Source: Saccharibacillus nicotianae (GTDB lineage Bacteria; Bacillota; Bacilli; Paenibacillales; Paenibacillaceae). Taken from it: a DNA stretch of 64,000 bases. The stretch is from contig NZ_JBHUGF010000010.1 in the NCBI RefSeq assembly GCF_042681745.1, forward strand, positions 1,364,001 to 1,428,000. Direction: 5' to 3'. The notes below the pieces were generated by a model, which worked only from the letters and a program-made list of their open reading frames with translations, searched no databases and was not told the origin of the DNA. Position 1 is the stretch's first letter, and each line of letters starts with the position of its first letter. The translations under genes and the position numbers were made by a program. Shown here in pieces: positions 43,482 through 52,642 of this stretch.

Positions 43482-45038
43482 ATGAGTATATTGAATGTAG
43501 AGAAGTTAAGTCACGGATTTGGCGATCGTGCTATTTTTAAAGATGTATCGTTTCGTCTGTTAAAAGGCGAGCATATTGGCTTAATCGGAGCGAACGGTGA
43601 AGGTAAATCTACTTTTATGAATATCGTGACAGGCAAATTACAGCCGGACGAAGGTAAAGTAGAATGGTCGAAACGGGTACGTGTCGGTTATTTGGATCAA
43701 CATGCTGTGCTTGATAAAGGTATGAGTATTCGTGATGTACTCAAAGGAGCTTTCCAATACTTGCTTGATATGGAGCAAGAAATGAATGATATGTACGGCA
43801 AAATGGGAGATGTGACTCCTGAAGAATTAGAAGAATTGCTAGAGCAAGTAGGTACAATTCAAGACACATTAACGAATCAAGATTTCTACTTGATCGATGC
43901 CAAAGTCGATGAGACTGCGCGTGGTCTGGGATTGACCGATATTGGTCTGGATAAAGACGTTAATGATCTTAGTGGTGGTCAACGTACCAAAGTCTTGCTT
44001 GCCAAGTTGCTACTTGAAAAGCCAGATATTCTTTTGCTGGATGAGCCGACCAACTATCTGGATGAAGTGCATATTGAATGGTTGAAACGTTATTTGCTTG
44101 ATTATGAGAATGCGTTTATTCTGATCTCGCATGATATTCCATTCCTGAATAGCGTAATTAATATTATTTACCATATGGAAAATCAAGAATTAAGCCGTTA
44201 TGTTGGCGATTATGATTATTTCCAAGAAGTCTATGATATGAAAAAACAACAGCTCGAATCTGCTTTCAAACGTCAACAACAAGAGATTTCACAATTGAAA
44301 GACTTTGTAGCGCGTAACAAAGCAAGTGTAGCGACTCGTAATATGGCGATGTCCCGTCAGAAAAAGTTGGATAAAATGGATGTGATCGAGCTTGCGCAAG
44401 AACGTCCGAAACCGCAATTTAACTTCAAAGTCGGTCGTACCGCAGGTAAATTGATTTTTGAAACCAATCAATTGATTATCGGTTATGATGAGCCATTGTC
44501 CAGACCACTCGATCTCAAAATGGAACGTGGTCAAAAAATCGCTTTAGTCGGTGCGAACGGTATCGGTAAAACAACATTGCTACGCAGTATTTTGGGTGAA
44601 ATTCAAGCGATCTCAGGTACAGTACAACGTGGAGAACATCAACAAATTGGGTACTTTGAACAAGAAATGAAAGGCGACAACTACAATTCTTGCATCGAAG
44701 AGATTTGGAAAGAGTTCCCTTCGTATTCCCAATTTGAAGTTCGTGCTGCATTAGCGAAATGTGGTCTAACGACCAAACATATCGAAAGTAAAATCGCTGT
44801 ACTCAGCGGTGGCGAAAAAGCAAAAGTACGTCTGTGTAAATTGATCAATCGTGACACCAATATTCTAGTACTCGATGAGCCGACGAATCATTTGGATGTT
44901 GATGCCAAAGACGAGCTTAAACGTGCCCTTCAAGCGTATAAAGGTAGTATCTTGATGATCTCGCATGAACCTGAATTTTATCGTGATATCGTAACAGAAA
45001 CGTGGAATTGTGAAGATTGGACAACAAAAGTATTTTAA
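43482..45038 (+). CDS. ABC-F family ATPase (YkpA-like)
   Basis: A 518-residue soluble tandem ATPase of the ABC-F class, which acts on ribosomes. Domain 1: Walker A GANGEGKST, signature LSGGQRTKV, Walker B LLLDEPTNYLD. Domain 2: GANGIGKTT, LSGGEKAKV, LVLDEPTNHLD. The linker between them (about 235-325) is charged and helical and includes an arm. The pattern is closest to YkpA/YbiT-type housekeeping ABC-F proteins rather than antibiotic-resistance Vga or Msr forms; that is judged by eye. Confidence 0.93.
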   Translation: MSILNVEKLSHGFGDRAIFKDVSFRLLKGEHIGLIGANGEGKSTFMNIVTGKLQPDEGKVEWSKRVRVGYLDQHAVLDKGMSIRDVLKGAFQYLLDMEQEMNDMYGKMGDVTPEELEELLEQVGTIQDTLTNQDFYLIDAKVDETARGLGLTDIGLDKDVNDLSGGQRTKVLLAKLLLEKPDILLLDEPTNYLDEVHIEWLKRYLLDYENAFILISHDIPFLNSVINIIYHMENQELSRYVGDYDYFQEVYDMKKQQLESAFKRQQQEISQLKDFVARNKASVATRNMAMSRQKKLDKMDVIELAQERPKPQFNFKVGRTAGKLIFETNQLIIGYDEPLSRPLDLKMERGQKIALVGANGIGKTTLLRSILGEIQAISGTVQRGEHQQIGYFEQEMKGDNYNSCIEEIWKEFPSYSQFEVRAALAKCGLTTKHIESKIAVLSGGEKAKVRLCKLINRDTNILVLDEPTNHLDVDAKDELKRALQAYKGSILMISHEPEFYRDIVTETWNCEDWTTKVF

Positions 45039-45064
45039 GATGATAAATAAAGATGATCTATTGC

Positions 45065-45093
45065 AAAAGAGTGCTTACATGCACTCTTTTTTG
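45065..45093 (+). terminator. Terminator after the ABC-F gene
   Basis: A 10-bp stem (45065-45074 with 45081-45090) with a six-base loop and a T-run. Confidence 0.85.
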
Positions 45094-45212
45094 TTGTTTA
45101 TTTTTAAATGTATATATTGATATAAAAGTTATTGTATAATGTAAAACGAAGTCTATCCATATTTGGAAAAAGATCAATAGACTACTTTTTATTTACTTCA
45201 AAGGAGAATCAA

Positions 45213-45560
45213 ATGAACAATCTAGAGATTGCTTTATTGATTGTGATTGGTGTCATTGCTATAGGGATCATCCTAACAGGTATACGCTGGATGAATCTCA
45301 GCAACAAACGCAAGCAAAGTGGAACAGTCGTTGAACCGGACAATAGTGTTCTTGCTTTCACACCGGAAGAGATCGCTAAAAAGTTATTGTTTGTTTTTAT
45401 CAATACTGAATTTCTTTTTGTTGCTCTTTATTTATTGATCTATATCAAGTCTCCTGTAGCCAATCTGATCGCTTATGTATTGCTTGCTGTCTATATTGTA
45501 GGAACGATCTATAATATTATCGTCAATATTCGCAAATTCAAAACAGGTGGATCATTGTAA
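45213..45560 (+). CDS. Small membrane protein of unknown function
   Basis: A 115-residue protein. ATG at 45213 follows AAGGAG by the usual distance; the longer frame begins in AT-rich leader sequence. There is one membrane segment at the N terminus (about 4-25), a short polar stretch with FTPEEIAKKLLF, then two more segments (about 62-105). I do not recognise a family. It stands alone, between the ABC-F and yebC genes. Confidence 0.7.
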   Translation: MNNLEIALLIVIGVIAIGIILTGIRWMNLSNKRKQSGTVVEPDNSVLAFTPEEIAKKLLFVFINTEFLFVALYLLIYIKSPVANLIAYVLLAVYIVGTIYNIIVNIRKFKTGGSL

Positions 45561-45744
45561 ATTGTGCTTAATTCAAGGTACATAAATATCCTTTTTTGAT
45601 AGTTGAAAGTGACGTGATGTCCATTATGATGAACCGAAATGAACAGAAACAGCAGGAATGACCTTGTTCACGCATCTTTTTACGAGTATAATTAGACACT
45701 GATTGATTATATAGATTTAATATTAGAAAGAGAGCGGGATAACT

Positions 45745-46467
45745 ATGGGCCGTAAATGGAATAATATTAAAGAGAAAAAAGCTTCAAAAGATGCTAACAC
45801 AAGTCGTGTTTATGCTAAATTTGGAGTTGAAATTTATGTAGCTGCAAAAAAAGGCGATCCAGATCCAGAATCTAACCGTGCATTGAAAGTCGTTGTAGAA
45901 CGCGCAAAAACATATAACGTACCTAAAGCGATTATCGATCGCGCACTGGAAAAAGCAAAAGGTAGCGGTGATGAGCAATATGCTGAACTTCGTTATGAAG
46001 GCTTTGGTCCAAACGGTTCGATGATTATTGTAGATGCGTTAACGAATAACGTAAATCGTACTGCACCAGAAGTTCGTTCTGCTTTTAACAAAAATGGCGG
46101 TAATATGGGTGTAGCTGGTTCTGTAGCTTACATGTTCGATTCGACAGCAGTTATCGGAGTAACCGGTAAAACGGCTGATGAAGTCTTGGAAATTCTGATG
46201 GAAGCGGATGTAGATGCTCGCGATATTCTTGAAGAAGATGAAGCGGTGATCGTTTATGCTGAACCGGATCAATTCCATGCAGTGCAAGAAGCGTTCAAAG
46301 AAGCAGGTGTAACCGAATTTACAGTTGCTGAATTAACGATGTTGCCACAGAATTACCTAACTCTTCCTGATGAAGCAACATATGCACAATTTGAGAAATT
46401 GATTGATGCACTGGAAGATTTGGAAGATGTACAACAGGTGTATCACAATGTAGAGTTTGAAGATTAA
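45745..46467 (+). CDS. YebC/TACO1 family protein (YeeI-like)
   Basis: A 240-residue protein of the YebC family, long annotated as a transcriptional regulator and now also linked to relief of ribosome stalling. It starts MGRKWNNIKEKKASKDANTS and has the family blocks KGDPDPESN, YEGFGPNG, NVNRTAPEVRSAFNKNGGN and an acidic C-terminal part. The start form matches the Bacillus YeeI branch rather than the MAGHSKW branch. RBS is AGAGAGCGGG. A terminator follows. Confidence 0.93.
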   Translation: MGRKWNNIKEKKASKDANTSRVYAKFGVEIYVAAKKGDPDPESNRALKVVVERAKTYNVPKAIIDRALEKAKGSGDEQYAELRYEGFGPNGSMIIVDALTNNVNRTAPEVRSAFNKNGGNMGVAGSVAYMFDSTAVIGVTGKTADEVLEILMEADVDARDILEEDEAVIVYAEPDQFHAVQEAFKEAGVTEFTVAELTMLPQNYLTLPDEATYAQFEKLIDALEDLEDVQQVYHNVEFED

Positions 46468-46563
46468 GATTTTATCACTATCTATTTTGATTACGATGGT
46501 TATAGATACTATTTCGATCGATAATCATTGGATATCGTAGTATAAAATCTCTATTGATAAGAG

Positions 46564-46595
46564 CCCTTTACCTATTTATATGGTGAAGGGTTTTT
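46564..46595 (+). terminator. Terminator after the yebC-family gene
   Basis: A 9-bp stem (46564-46572 with 46582-46590, one wobble) and five T. Confidence 0.72.
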
Positions 46596-46703
46596 GTATA
46601 TATTTACATATTGTTTGAAAAAGTATAGTCTGCGGGTAAAGAATGAATTATGTCGAAAAATCAAATAAAAAATAGACTATAGGAAATGAGAAGGTGACTG
46701 TGT

Positions 46704-48431
46704 ATGAAAAAGAATATTGCAGATTCAGTGGTAGAATCATTAATTAATTCAGGTGTTAAACGCATTTATGGAATCGTAGGTGATTCATTAAATGCAATCA
46801 TGGACTCTGTACGTCGATCTGGCAAAATTGAATGGATTCATGTTCGTCATGAAGAAGTGGCTGCTTTTGCCGCAGGTGCAGAAGCTGAATTAGAAGGTAG
46901 TATTGCGGTATGTGCAGGAAGTAGTGGCCCGGGAAATCTGCATTTGATTAATGGATTGTATGATTGTTATCGTAATCGTGTACCTGTGCTTGCTATCGCT
47001 GCTCATATTCCAAGTGATGAGATTGGCAGTAGCTATTTTCAAGCAACTCATCCCGAGCAGATCTTTCAGGAATGTAGTTCTTTCTGCGAAACGATTATGA
47101 CGGAAAAACAAATGCCACGTACCATTAATATGGCTATTCAGACAGCGATTGCTCAATCGACTGTAGCTGTTATTATTTTACCAGGGGATATTGCTGCTTT
47201 AGAAGCAGGCAAACATCCTGCATCTGAAATTCCTGGTCATGTGACTCGTCCAGTTGTGCATCCTTCAGCAGATGAATTGCAAAAGCTAGCTACTTACTTA
47301 AATGAAGGCAAAAAAATCAGTCTACTATGTGGTGCAGGTTGTAAAGGTGCTCATGCAGAAGTAATGCAATTAGCAGAGCGTCTACAATCTCCAATGGTAA
47401 CAGCACTTAGAGGGAAAGAACATTTAGAGTATAACAATCCTTATTTTGCAGGTTTGTCTGGATTAATTGGGTATTCATCCGGTTATCATACGATGATGGA
47501 TTGTGATGTACTGCTAATGTTAGGTACCGATTTCCCGTATCGTCAATTCTACCCTGAAAAAGCGATTATTTTGCAAGTCGATATCGATCCTTCTCATATC
47601 GGAAGACGTACCAATGTGAACTATGGACTTTGCGGAGATGTCAAACATACGATAGAACAATTATTACCTTTACTTACAACAGAACATGATTCAAATCATT
47701 TGCAGAAATGTGTAGATCGTTATACAAAAGTACGTGAAGGATTAGATGAATTAGCTGTTGGCAAACCAGGGCATACTCCGATTCATCCACAATATTTGAT
47801 GAAATTATTAAGCGATGCAGCGTCCACCGATGCAATCTTTACAGCAGATGTGGGAACACCGACGGTATGGGCAGCTCGTTATTTACAAATGAACGGTCAA
47901 CGTCGTCTTCTAGGCTCATTTAATCATGGGACAATGGCTAATGCTCTTCCACAAGCGATTGGAGCACAATCCACTGCTAGAGAGCGTCAGGTGATCTCTT
48001 TGTCAGGCGATGGCGGGTTATCGATGTTGATGGGTGATCTATTAACGTTAAAACAACATCAATTGCCTATCAAAACGGTTGTATTTAACAATGGAGCATT
48101 AGGATTCGTTGAATTGGAAATGAAAGCAGCCGGTTTCCTTGAAACAGGTACTTCACTTGTGAATCCTGACTTTGCGGCTGTAGCGAATGCACTAGGTATT
48201 ATGGGGATTCGAGTAGAAGATCCAGCAGATCTCCCTTCTGCTATTGAACGTATGCTTGCTCACGATGGGCCTGTATTATTGGATGTAGTCATTAACCGTC
48301 AAGAACTATCGATGCCGCCGAAAATCACACTCAAACAAGCAGAAGGATTTACAGTTTGGAGTATGAAAGCTATCCTAAATGGACGTGGCGATGAAATCAT
48401 TGATCTAGCAAAAAGTAATCTTTTACGTTAA
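46704..48431 (+). CDS. Thiamine-diphosphate pyruvate oxidase (PoxB/YdaP-like)
   Basis: A 575-residue ThDP enzyme related to pyruvate:quinone oxidoreductase PoxB, which turns pyruvate to acetate and CO2 and passes electrons to quinone. The three domains are visible: N-terminal Pyr domain with the catalytic Glu in VRHEEVAAFAAGAEAEL and SGPGNLHLINGLYD; a central FAD-type domain (about 190-330); and the C-terminal PP domain with GDGGLSMLMGDLLTL to FNNGALGFVELE (GDG-N motif). Acetolactate synthase is a less likely alternative. RBS GAAGGTGA. Confidence 0.88.
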   Translation: MKKNIADSVVESLINSGVKRIYGIVGDSLNAIMDSVRRSGKIEWIHVRHEEVAAFAAGAEAELEGSIAVCAGSSGPGNLHLINGLYDCYRNRVPVLAIAAHIPSDEIGSSYFQATHPEQIFQECSSFCETIMTEKQMPRTINMAIQTAIAQSTVAVIILPGDIAALEAGKHPASEIPGHVTRPVVHPSADELQKLATYLNEGKKISLLCGAGCKGAHAEVMQLAERLQSPMVTALRGKEHLEYNNPYFAGLSGLIGYSSGYHTMMDCDVLLMLGTDFPYRQFYPEKAIILQVDIDPSHIGRRTNVNYGLCGDVKHTIEQLLPLLTTEHDSNHLQKCVDRYTKVREGLDELAVGKPGHTPIHPQYLMKLLSDAASTDAIFTADVGTPTVWAARYLQMNGQRRLLGSFNHGTMANALPQAIGAQSTARERQVISLSGDGGLSMLMGDLLTLKQHQLPIKTVVFNNGALGFVELEMKAAGFLETGTSLVNPDFAAVANALGIMGIRVEDPADLPSAIERMLAHDGPVLLDVVINRQELSMPPKITLKQAEGFTVWSMKAILNGRGDEIIDLAKSNLLR

Positions 48432-48493
48432 GTTGGTGATTTTGGGTAATAGAGAGTATGAGAAAATCAAGAAAGACACAAGGAGGCGTTCCT

Positions 48494-48847
48494 ATGGGTA
48501 ACCCGATTAAAGATATAAAAAAAAGTATCGATAAGTGCAAAAGCACAGCAGACCAGATCAAATTAACACTAGATGATGTCAAAAAAGATGTCGATGGTGT
48601 AAAGAAAAATGTAGATCGCATTAAAGAGCAAGCAGGGCAAAAGTCAGCCGATCTAAAAGTAGCGATGGCTACGATTAAAGGTGCAGGACAAAATACCAAA
48701 GAAATCGGTAACTCGTTCAAGCTATGTCTGAATGAAGTAAAAGCACTTTTTTCTTTGAAAGAAGAGCCAGCACTGCCAAGCTCGCCAGCTACGTATTCTG
48801 AACATACAGTAGAACATCCAAGAGAGCTTCAGTCAGCTAATCGTTAA
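48494..48847 (+). CDS. Lysine-rich coiled-coil protein of unknown function
   Basis: A 117-residue soluble protein with no recognised family. ATG at 48494 follows AAGGAGGCG. Residues about 5-60 form a heptad-like helical repeat rich in Lys and Asp (KSIDKCKSTADQIKLTLDD, VKKDVDGVKKNVDRIKEQAG). The C terminus is Pro/Ser-rich and probably disordered. It lies 62 bases after poxB with a terminator beyond, so the two may be co-transcribed. No membrane anchor is seen. Confidence 0.7.
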   Translation: MGNPIKDIKKSIDKCKSTADQIKLTLDDVKKDVDGVKKNVDRIKEQAGQKSADLKVAMATIKGAGQNTKEIGNSFKLCLNEVKALFSLKEEPALPSSPATYSEHTVEHPRELQSANR

Positions 48848-48874
48848 TAATCAATCGTAAACTACCAACTTTCT

Positions 48875-48920
48875 AAACAGGATCATTTGCCTCTTTTGGT
48901 ATAAATGATCCTGTTTTTTT
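48875..48920 (+). terminator. Terminator after the coiled-coil gene
   Basis: A perfect 14-bp stem (48875-48888 with 48903-48916) ending in a T-run. Confidence 0.88.
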
Positions 48921-49077
48921 ATGCGTTACTTTCATGTAGATATTACTACTACTTATCACGAACATACTTAACACACTATATTTCGTCACAATTTGTAGTC
49001 ACTGGATATTCAAAATTAGTGCGTCAATTGTGTGTTATAATCCATCTATATTACATAGAAGTTGAGGTGTTCGGATC

Positions 49078-49581
49078 ATGGCTAGTGAATTAGTACATGC
49101 ACTAAATGAACAAATGAATTTTGAATTTTATTCTGCACATACGTATATGGCGATGGCAGCTTACTGTTCAGGAGAAAGTTTGGATGGATTTGCGAATTTC
49201 TTTATTGTACAAGCAGAAGAAGAACGTTTTCATGCGATGAAAATCTACAAATTTCTAAATGATCGTGGCTATCGTGCTACACTGAAAGCTATGCCAGAGC
49301 CTACAAATGAATATACATCTATGCTTGATGTATTTGAACATGGATATGCTCATGAGAAAAGAAATACAGAGAAATTCTATCATCTGGCAGACTTGGCTCT
49401 TAACGAACGTGAACATGCAACGATTTATTTCTTAAAATGGTTTATCGATGAGCAAGTAGAAGAAGAGGCATTGTTCGATAATCTAATTCAAAAGTTACGT
49501 CGTATTGAGCAAGATAGCAATGCTTTCTATATGATGGATACAGAATTTGCCGGACGTTCATTCACCGCTCCTGCGCTATAA
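49078..49581 (+). CDS. Ferritin (non-heme, FtnA type)
   Basis: A 167-residue iron-storage ferritin. The ferroxidase ligands are visible: Glu in NEQMNFEFYSAHTYMAM, the Glu and His of QAEEERFHAMK, the later Glu of NEREHATIYF and the Glu of WFIDEQVEEE. Length fits the bacterial FtnA/Ftn family, and no heme-ligand Met of bacterioferritin type is evident. RBS GAGGTG. I saw no convincing Fur or PerR box upstream. Confidence 0.94.
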   Translation: MASELVHALNEQMNFEFYSAHTYMAMAAYCSGESLDGFANFFIVQAEEERFHAMKIYKFLNDRGYRATLKAMPEPTNEYTSMLDVFEHGYAHEKRNTEKFYHLADLALNEREHATIYFLKWFIDEQVEEEALFDNLIQKLRRIEQDSNAFYMMDTEFAGRSFTAPAL

Positions 49582-49713
49582 TAAAGTCATTGGCGTGTAA
49601 CTGATGAACGATATAACTATTTATACATTGAAGTAAAACAGTTATATGAAATTGATATTTAATATCACGTCTATCAATTATTCAGTATCATGCTTATCGA
49701 TTATGTATAAATT

Positions 49714-49740
49714 AAGCCTACCTTTTACGGTAGGCTTTTT
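49714..49740 (+). terminator. Terminator at the ferritin/GNAT junction
   Basis: A 9-bp stem (49714-49722 with 49729-49737) and T-run that overlaps the last codons of the minus-strand GNAT gene. Confidence 0.75.
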
Positions 49741-50281
49741 CATGGAAAGAAGTAATATAACGAAATAGCGACTCTCCTTGATCTTGAACAGCAAAATCAG
49801 ACTGTAACGGCAATACCATCGCACGATAAGGTTCTGGAACCCAAATATATTGATGGACATAAGAAGTGGCTATAAACCCGCACTTTTCCCAAAATAATAA
49901 CCGGCTTCGATTCAGCGGAGTATCTTCTGCTTCCACTTCGATAACAATAGCAGCTATACCATGCTCATCAATAGCCCACTGTTTAATTTGCTCCAAAAAA
50001 GATAAGCCTATACCTTGATCCCGACAGTCCTCATGTACAGCCATATAATCAATAATTAATATCGATTCAGAAGAAGAACCAACCAGACCTGTAATCGCCA
50101 TAGCAATAGCCTGTTCTTGATCAAATAAAGTATGAATAAACGAATTTTTTTGTTCAAGCATCGTTCGCAAAATTCGTTTAGGCTTGGCTCCATGTGGAAA
50201 TGCTTCTTCATAAATCGGCTGAATCTTTTGCCATAATGATTCATCCCACGTTACCGTCGTTTTCCATATCAATGATGTCAT
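49718..50281 (-). CDS. GNAT family N-acetyltransferase
   Basis: A 187-residue GNAT protein. The acetyl-CoA motif A is IDYMAVHEDCRDQGIGLSFLEQIKQWA, followed by the NRSRLLFWEKCGFI substrate strand and helix. The ribosome site GGAGGAAAAA precedes the ATG on the minus strand. It is divergent from the Ter/nuclease fusion gene by 191 bases; whether they are related is unknown. Its 3' end overlaps the ferritin terminator. Confidence 0.9.
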   Translation of the reverse strand: MTSLIWKTTVTWDESLWQKIQPIYEEAFPHGAKPKRILRTMLEQKNSFIHTLFDQEQAIAMAITGLVGSSSESILIIDYMAVHEDCRDQGIGLSFLEQIKQWAIDEHGIAAIVIEVEAEDTPLNRSRLLFWEKCGFIATSYVHQYIWVPEPYRAMVLPLQSDFAVQDQGESLFRYITSFHEKAYRKR

Positions 50282-50472
50282 TCTTTTTTCCTCCTACAAT
50301 ATCGCTCTCCTTATTATATTAGACTCAAACGGTCATATACTAATCATCATGAAATATTTCATTTCCTTCTTAGGAAAAAAGAGGTAAAGTTAGAAATAAT
50401 ATAAATGATTATTAAATCACAATAATATCGTTTCTATCTTTTTTTCTATCTTTTCACTAAAGGAGTTTTTAC

Positions 50473-52479
50473 ATGAGTTCGACGACTAACTATAGAGCAT
50501 CGTATCAGTCTTACCTTAACCGCCAGGATGTAGATGGTTCCAAAATGAGGTACATATTTATTATCAATACCGCCGATGGATTACAACGATATATGAAACG
50601 TAACAATATGCAATCGGTATTGACCAAGCTTTCTCCATTGTCGATGTTTGGTGATATTCAAATCGTTGCACAGATTGAAGGATCTTTTTATCAATTGCCT
50701 GATTTTACAGAGCATACCGCTTCTCAATATATGAAAACACAGATTTACGGTAAAGACTCTTTACGCGGAGAAAAAATAGATTTATTCGCAGAACTATTTC
50801 ATACCAGCGAGTTAACTCATATTATCTGGTTCACCGATGAAGAAGTTACACCCTATACGCGAGTGATTCAATCGATGAATGCGCCGCATATGTTCTGGAA
50901 TTTTGTATCGATCAAAGGATCGCCATTACGCTGTGCTACCAAGCCACCTAAAAATATTATACTTACCCATATTCCCAAAATATCCAGTCTAGCTACGTCT
51001 GTATTGTATCGCAAATTGCTGAATAAATTCGCCCAGTATATTAACAAAACGGATCTACCGATGCATGGACGAGTACGAATCAGTCAGATTGAAAATACTG
51101 CCGATTCACAACATGTGATCAAAGGCTCCAAGTCTACAGTGGAACAAACCAATCTAAAAGTAGGAATTGGTTGGAAAACAGTAGAAGGAGAATGTCTAAG
51201 CGCGGCGATGTTGCTTACCAATAATCAATTGGCTGATGCAGAAAATATCGCTTTTTTCGGTAACAAATCAACGATTGGTATGACTCATGTAGATGGTCGA
51301 GAATTACCGACAGAAGATATGGAGCAATATACCGTTAATTTATCCGCTATAGAACAAGCAGGACAAGACAAGATTTTATTTACACTTGTTATGCCTGACG
51401 GTACACCTGAACAATTGTATATTCGTGTGCTGACTTATGATAATCGAGAACTGATTCGTTTTCAGATTGATATGGAGACCTGTGCTTCTAATACAGCTCT
51501 GGAATTAGGAGCATTATATTATTACAAACAAGAATGGCGCTTTAATGCGATTGGTAACGGATATAATGCAGGGATGGAGAAAATCGGAGCGAACTATGGT
51601 ATCCCTGATCTAACCGATACGTATAATTTTACGGCTGAAGTTTTAGAAGATATCGCTCTAAATGGTAAAACGTTTGAGTATCATATGCAGGATTTATTTA
51701 CTAAATTGGGTTATGAGGTGGAAGTGCCTACTAGCGATCCGTATGCACCTGATTACGGTGTAGACCTTATCGCTATCAAAGGTGGAGTGCGTAAGGCAGT
51801 GCAGTTAAAGTGCTTTAGCAATGTAGTACCAATCAAAGCGGTACAAGAAGTCTATGCCGGGGCACGTATGTACAATTGTGATAAATATATGGTGGTAGCC
51901 ACAAACTATTTTAGTCGTGCTGCACTGCAATTAGCAGAACAATTAGATGTAGAGATATGGGACAAAATGCAGTTAGCCAAAGTCGAAGATCGTTTACGCT
52001 CGCGTATCGGTGTTTCCGATGAAAACGAGCTCAAACTCAAACTTTCTAAAAAGGATGCAGAAGATGAGATTGATATCGATATTTCTGCTTTTTTAGTCAA
52101 TGGATTGGATCAATGTCAAAGTGATGAAGATCTTATTTTCTATAATCAGACAGATCATCCGAGTGGGTGTATACGATTGATCAATGATACCGCATGGGAA
52201 AAAATGATGTATATCGATCTATCGAGCTTACCAGATTATTGTGAGAAGATTGTTATTGTCGGTTCACTGGATGCGTACAAGCAAAAAGTCGAATTAACGA
52301 TTGATAATGAATTAAATTTGTACCATACCTTTGAATATATGCCGAGTGCCGTATGCGACACATTAGTATTAGGTCAATTCCGCAAAATCGATGGCGAATG
52401 GGCGTTCACCACTTCAGAGACTTATTTTGTCGGTGGATTAGAAGAAGCTTGTAAAATGTATGGTCTCACGACAGGCTGA
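50473..52479 (+). CDS. TerF-like vWA / TerD / Mrr-nuclease / TerD fusion protein
   Basis: A 668-residue cytosolic protein that fuses stress-response Ter domains to a nuclease. Residues about 25-165 resemble the vWA domain of TerF/TerY (IIWFTDEE near 117, APHMFWNFVSI near 139), but the metal-site DxSxS has become INTADG. TerD domain 1 (about 225-375) has VGIGWK, DAENIAFFGN, VNLSAIEQAGQDKILFTLVM and NAIGNGYNAGMEKIGANYG; its acidic metal ligands are partly lost. Residues about 390-505 are an Mrr-type restriction endonuclease: E402 in the helix, D427/D431 in APDYGVDLIA, Q444-L-K446 in VQLKC, so PD-(D/E)xK residues are intact. TerD domain 2 (about 530-668) keeps DIDISAFL and SDEDLIFYN (D551, D553), the usual calcium-binding pattern. 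RBS AAAGGAG. Probably a stress- or phage-linked DNA-processing effector; that is inference. Confidence 0.85.
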   Translation: MSSTTNYRASYQSYLNRQDVDGSKMRYIFIINTADGLQRYMKRNNMQSVLTKLSPLSMFGDIQIVAQIEGSFYQLPDFTEHTASQYMKTQIYGKDSLRGEKIDLFAELFHTSELTHIIWFTDEEVTPYTRVIQSMNAPHMFWNFVSIKGSPLRCATKPPKNIILTHIPKISSLATSVLYRKLLNKFAQYINKTDLPMHGRVRISQIENTADSQHVIKGSKSTVEQTNLKVGIGWKTVEGECLSAAMLLTNNQLADAENIAFFGNKSTIGMTHVDGRELPTEDMEQYTVNLSAIEQAGQDKILFTLVMPDGTPEQLYIRVLTYDNRELIRFQIDMETCASNTALELGALYYYKQEWRFNAIGNGYNAGMEKIGANYGIPDLTDTYNFTAEVLEDIALNGKTFEYHMQDLFTKLGYEVEVPTSDPYAPDYGVDLIAIKGGVRKAVQLKCFSNVVPIKAVQEVYAGARMYNCDKYMVVATNYFSRAALQLAEQLDVEIWDKMQLAKVEDRLRSRIGVSDENELKLKLSKKDAEDEIDIDISAFLVNGLDQCQSDEDLIFYNQTDHPSGCIRLINDTAWEKMMYIDLSSLPDYCEKIVIVGSLDAYKQKVELTIDNELNLYHTFEYMPSAVCDTLVLGQFRKIDGEWAFTTSETYFVGGLEEACKMYGLTTG

Positions 52480-52642
52480 TCTTATCTGCTCTGTACTATC
52501 AATAATGGAATATAGCATATAAAGCTAATATTGATATTCAAATACTTCATCTATAGTCGATATAATGCCTTTTCTTGACAAGTAGATAGGATTTCACACA
52601 TACTAAATAAACCCTATTTATTATGTATTAGGAAAGGCTATT

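Noticed and set aside
49030..49060. PerR/Fur-like box before ferritin
   Set aside because: Only one half resembles the PerR consensus; the other half does not match.
48905..49093. 62-residue frame before ferritin
   Set aside because: Runs into the ferritin start, has no ribosome site and an AT-driven composition.
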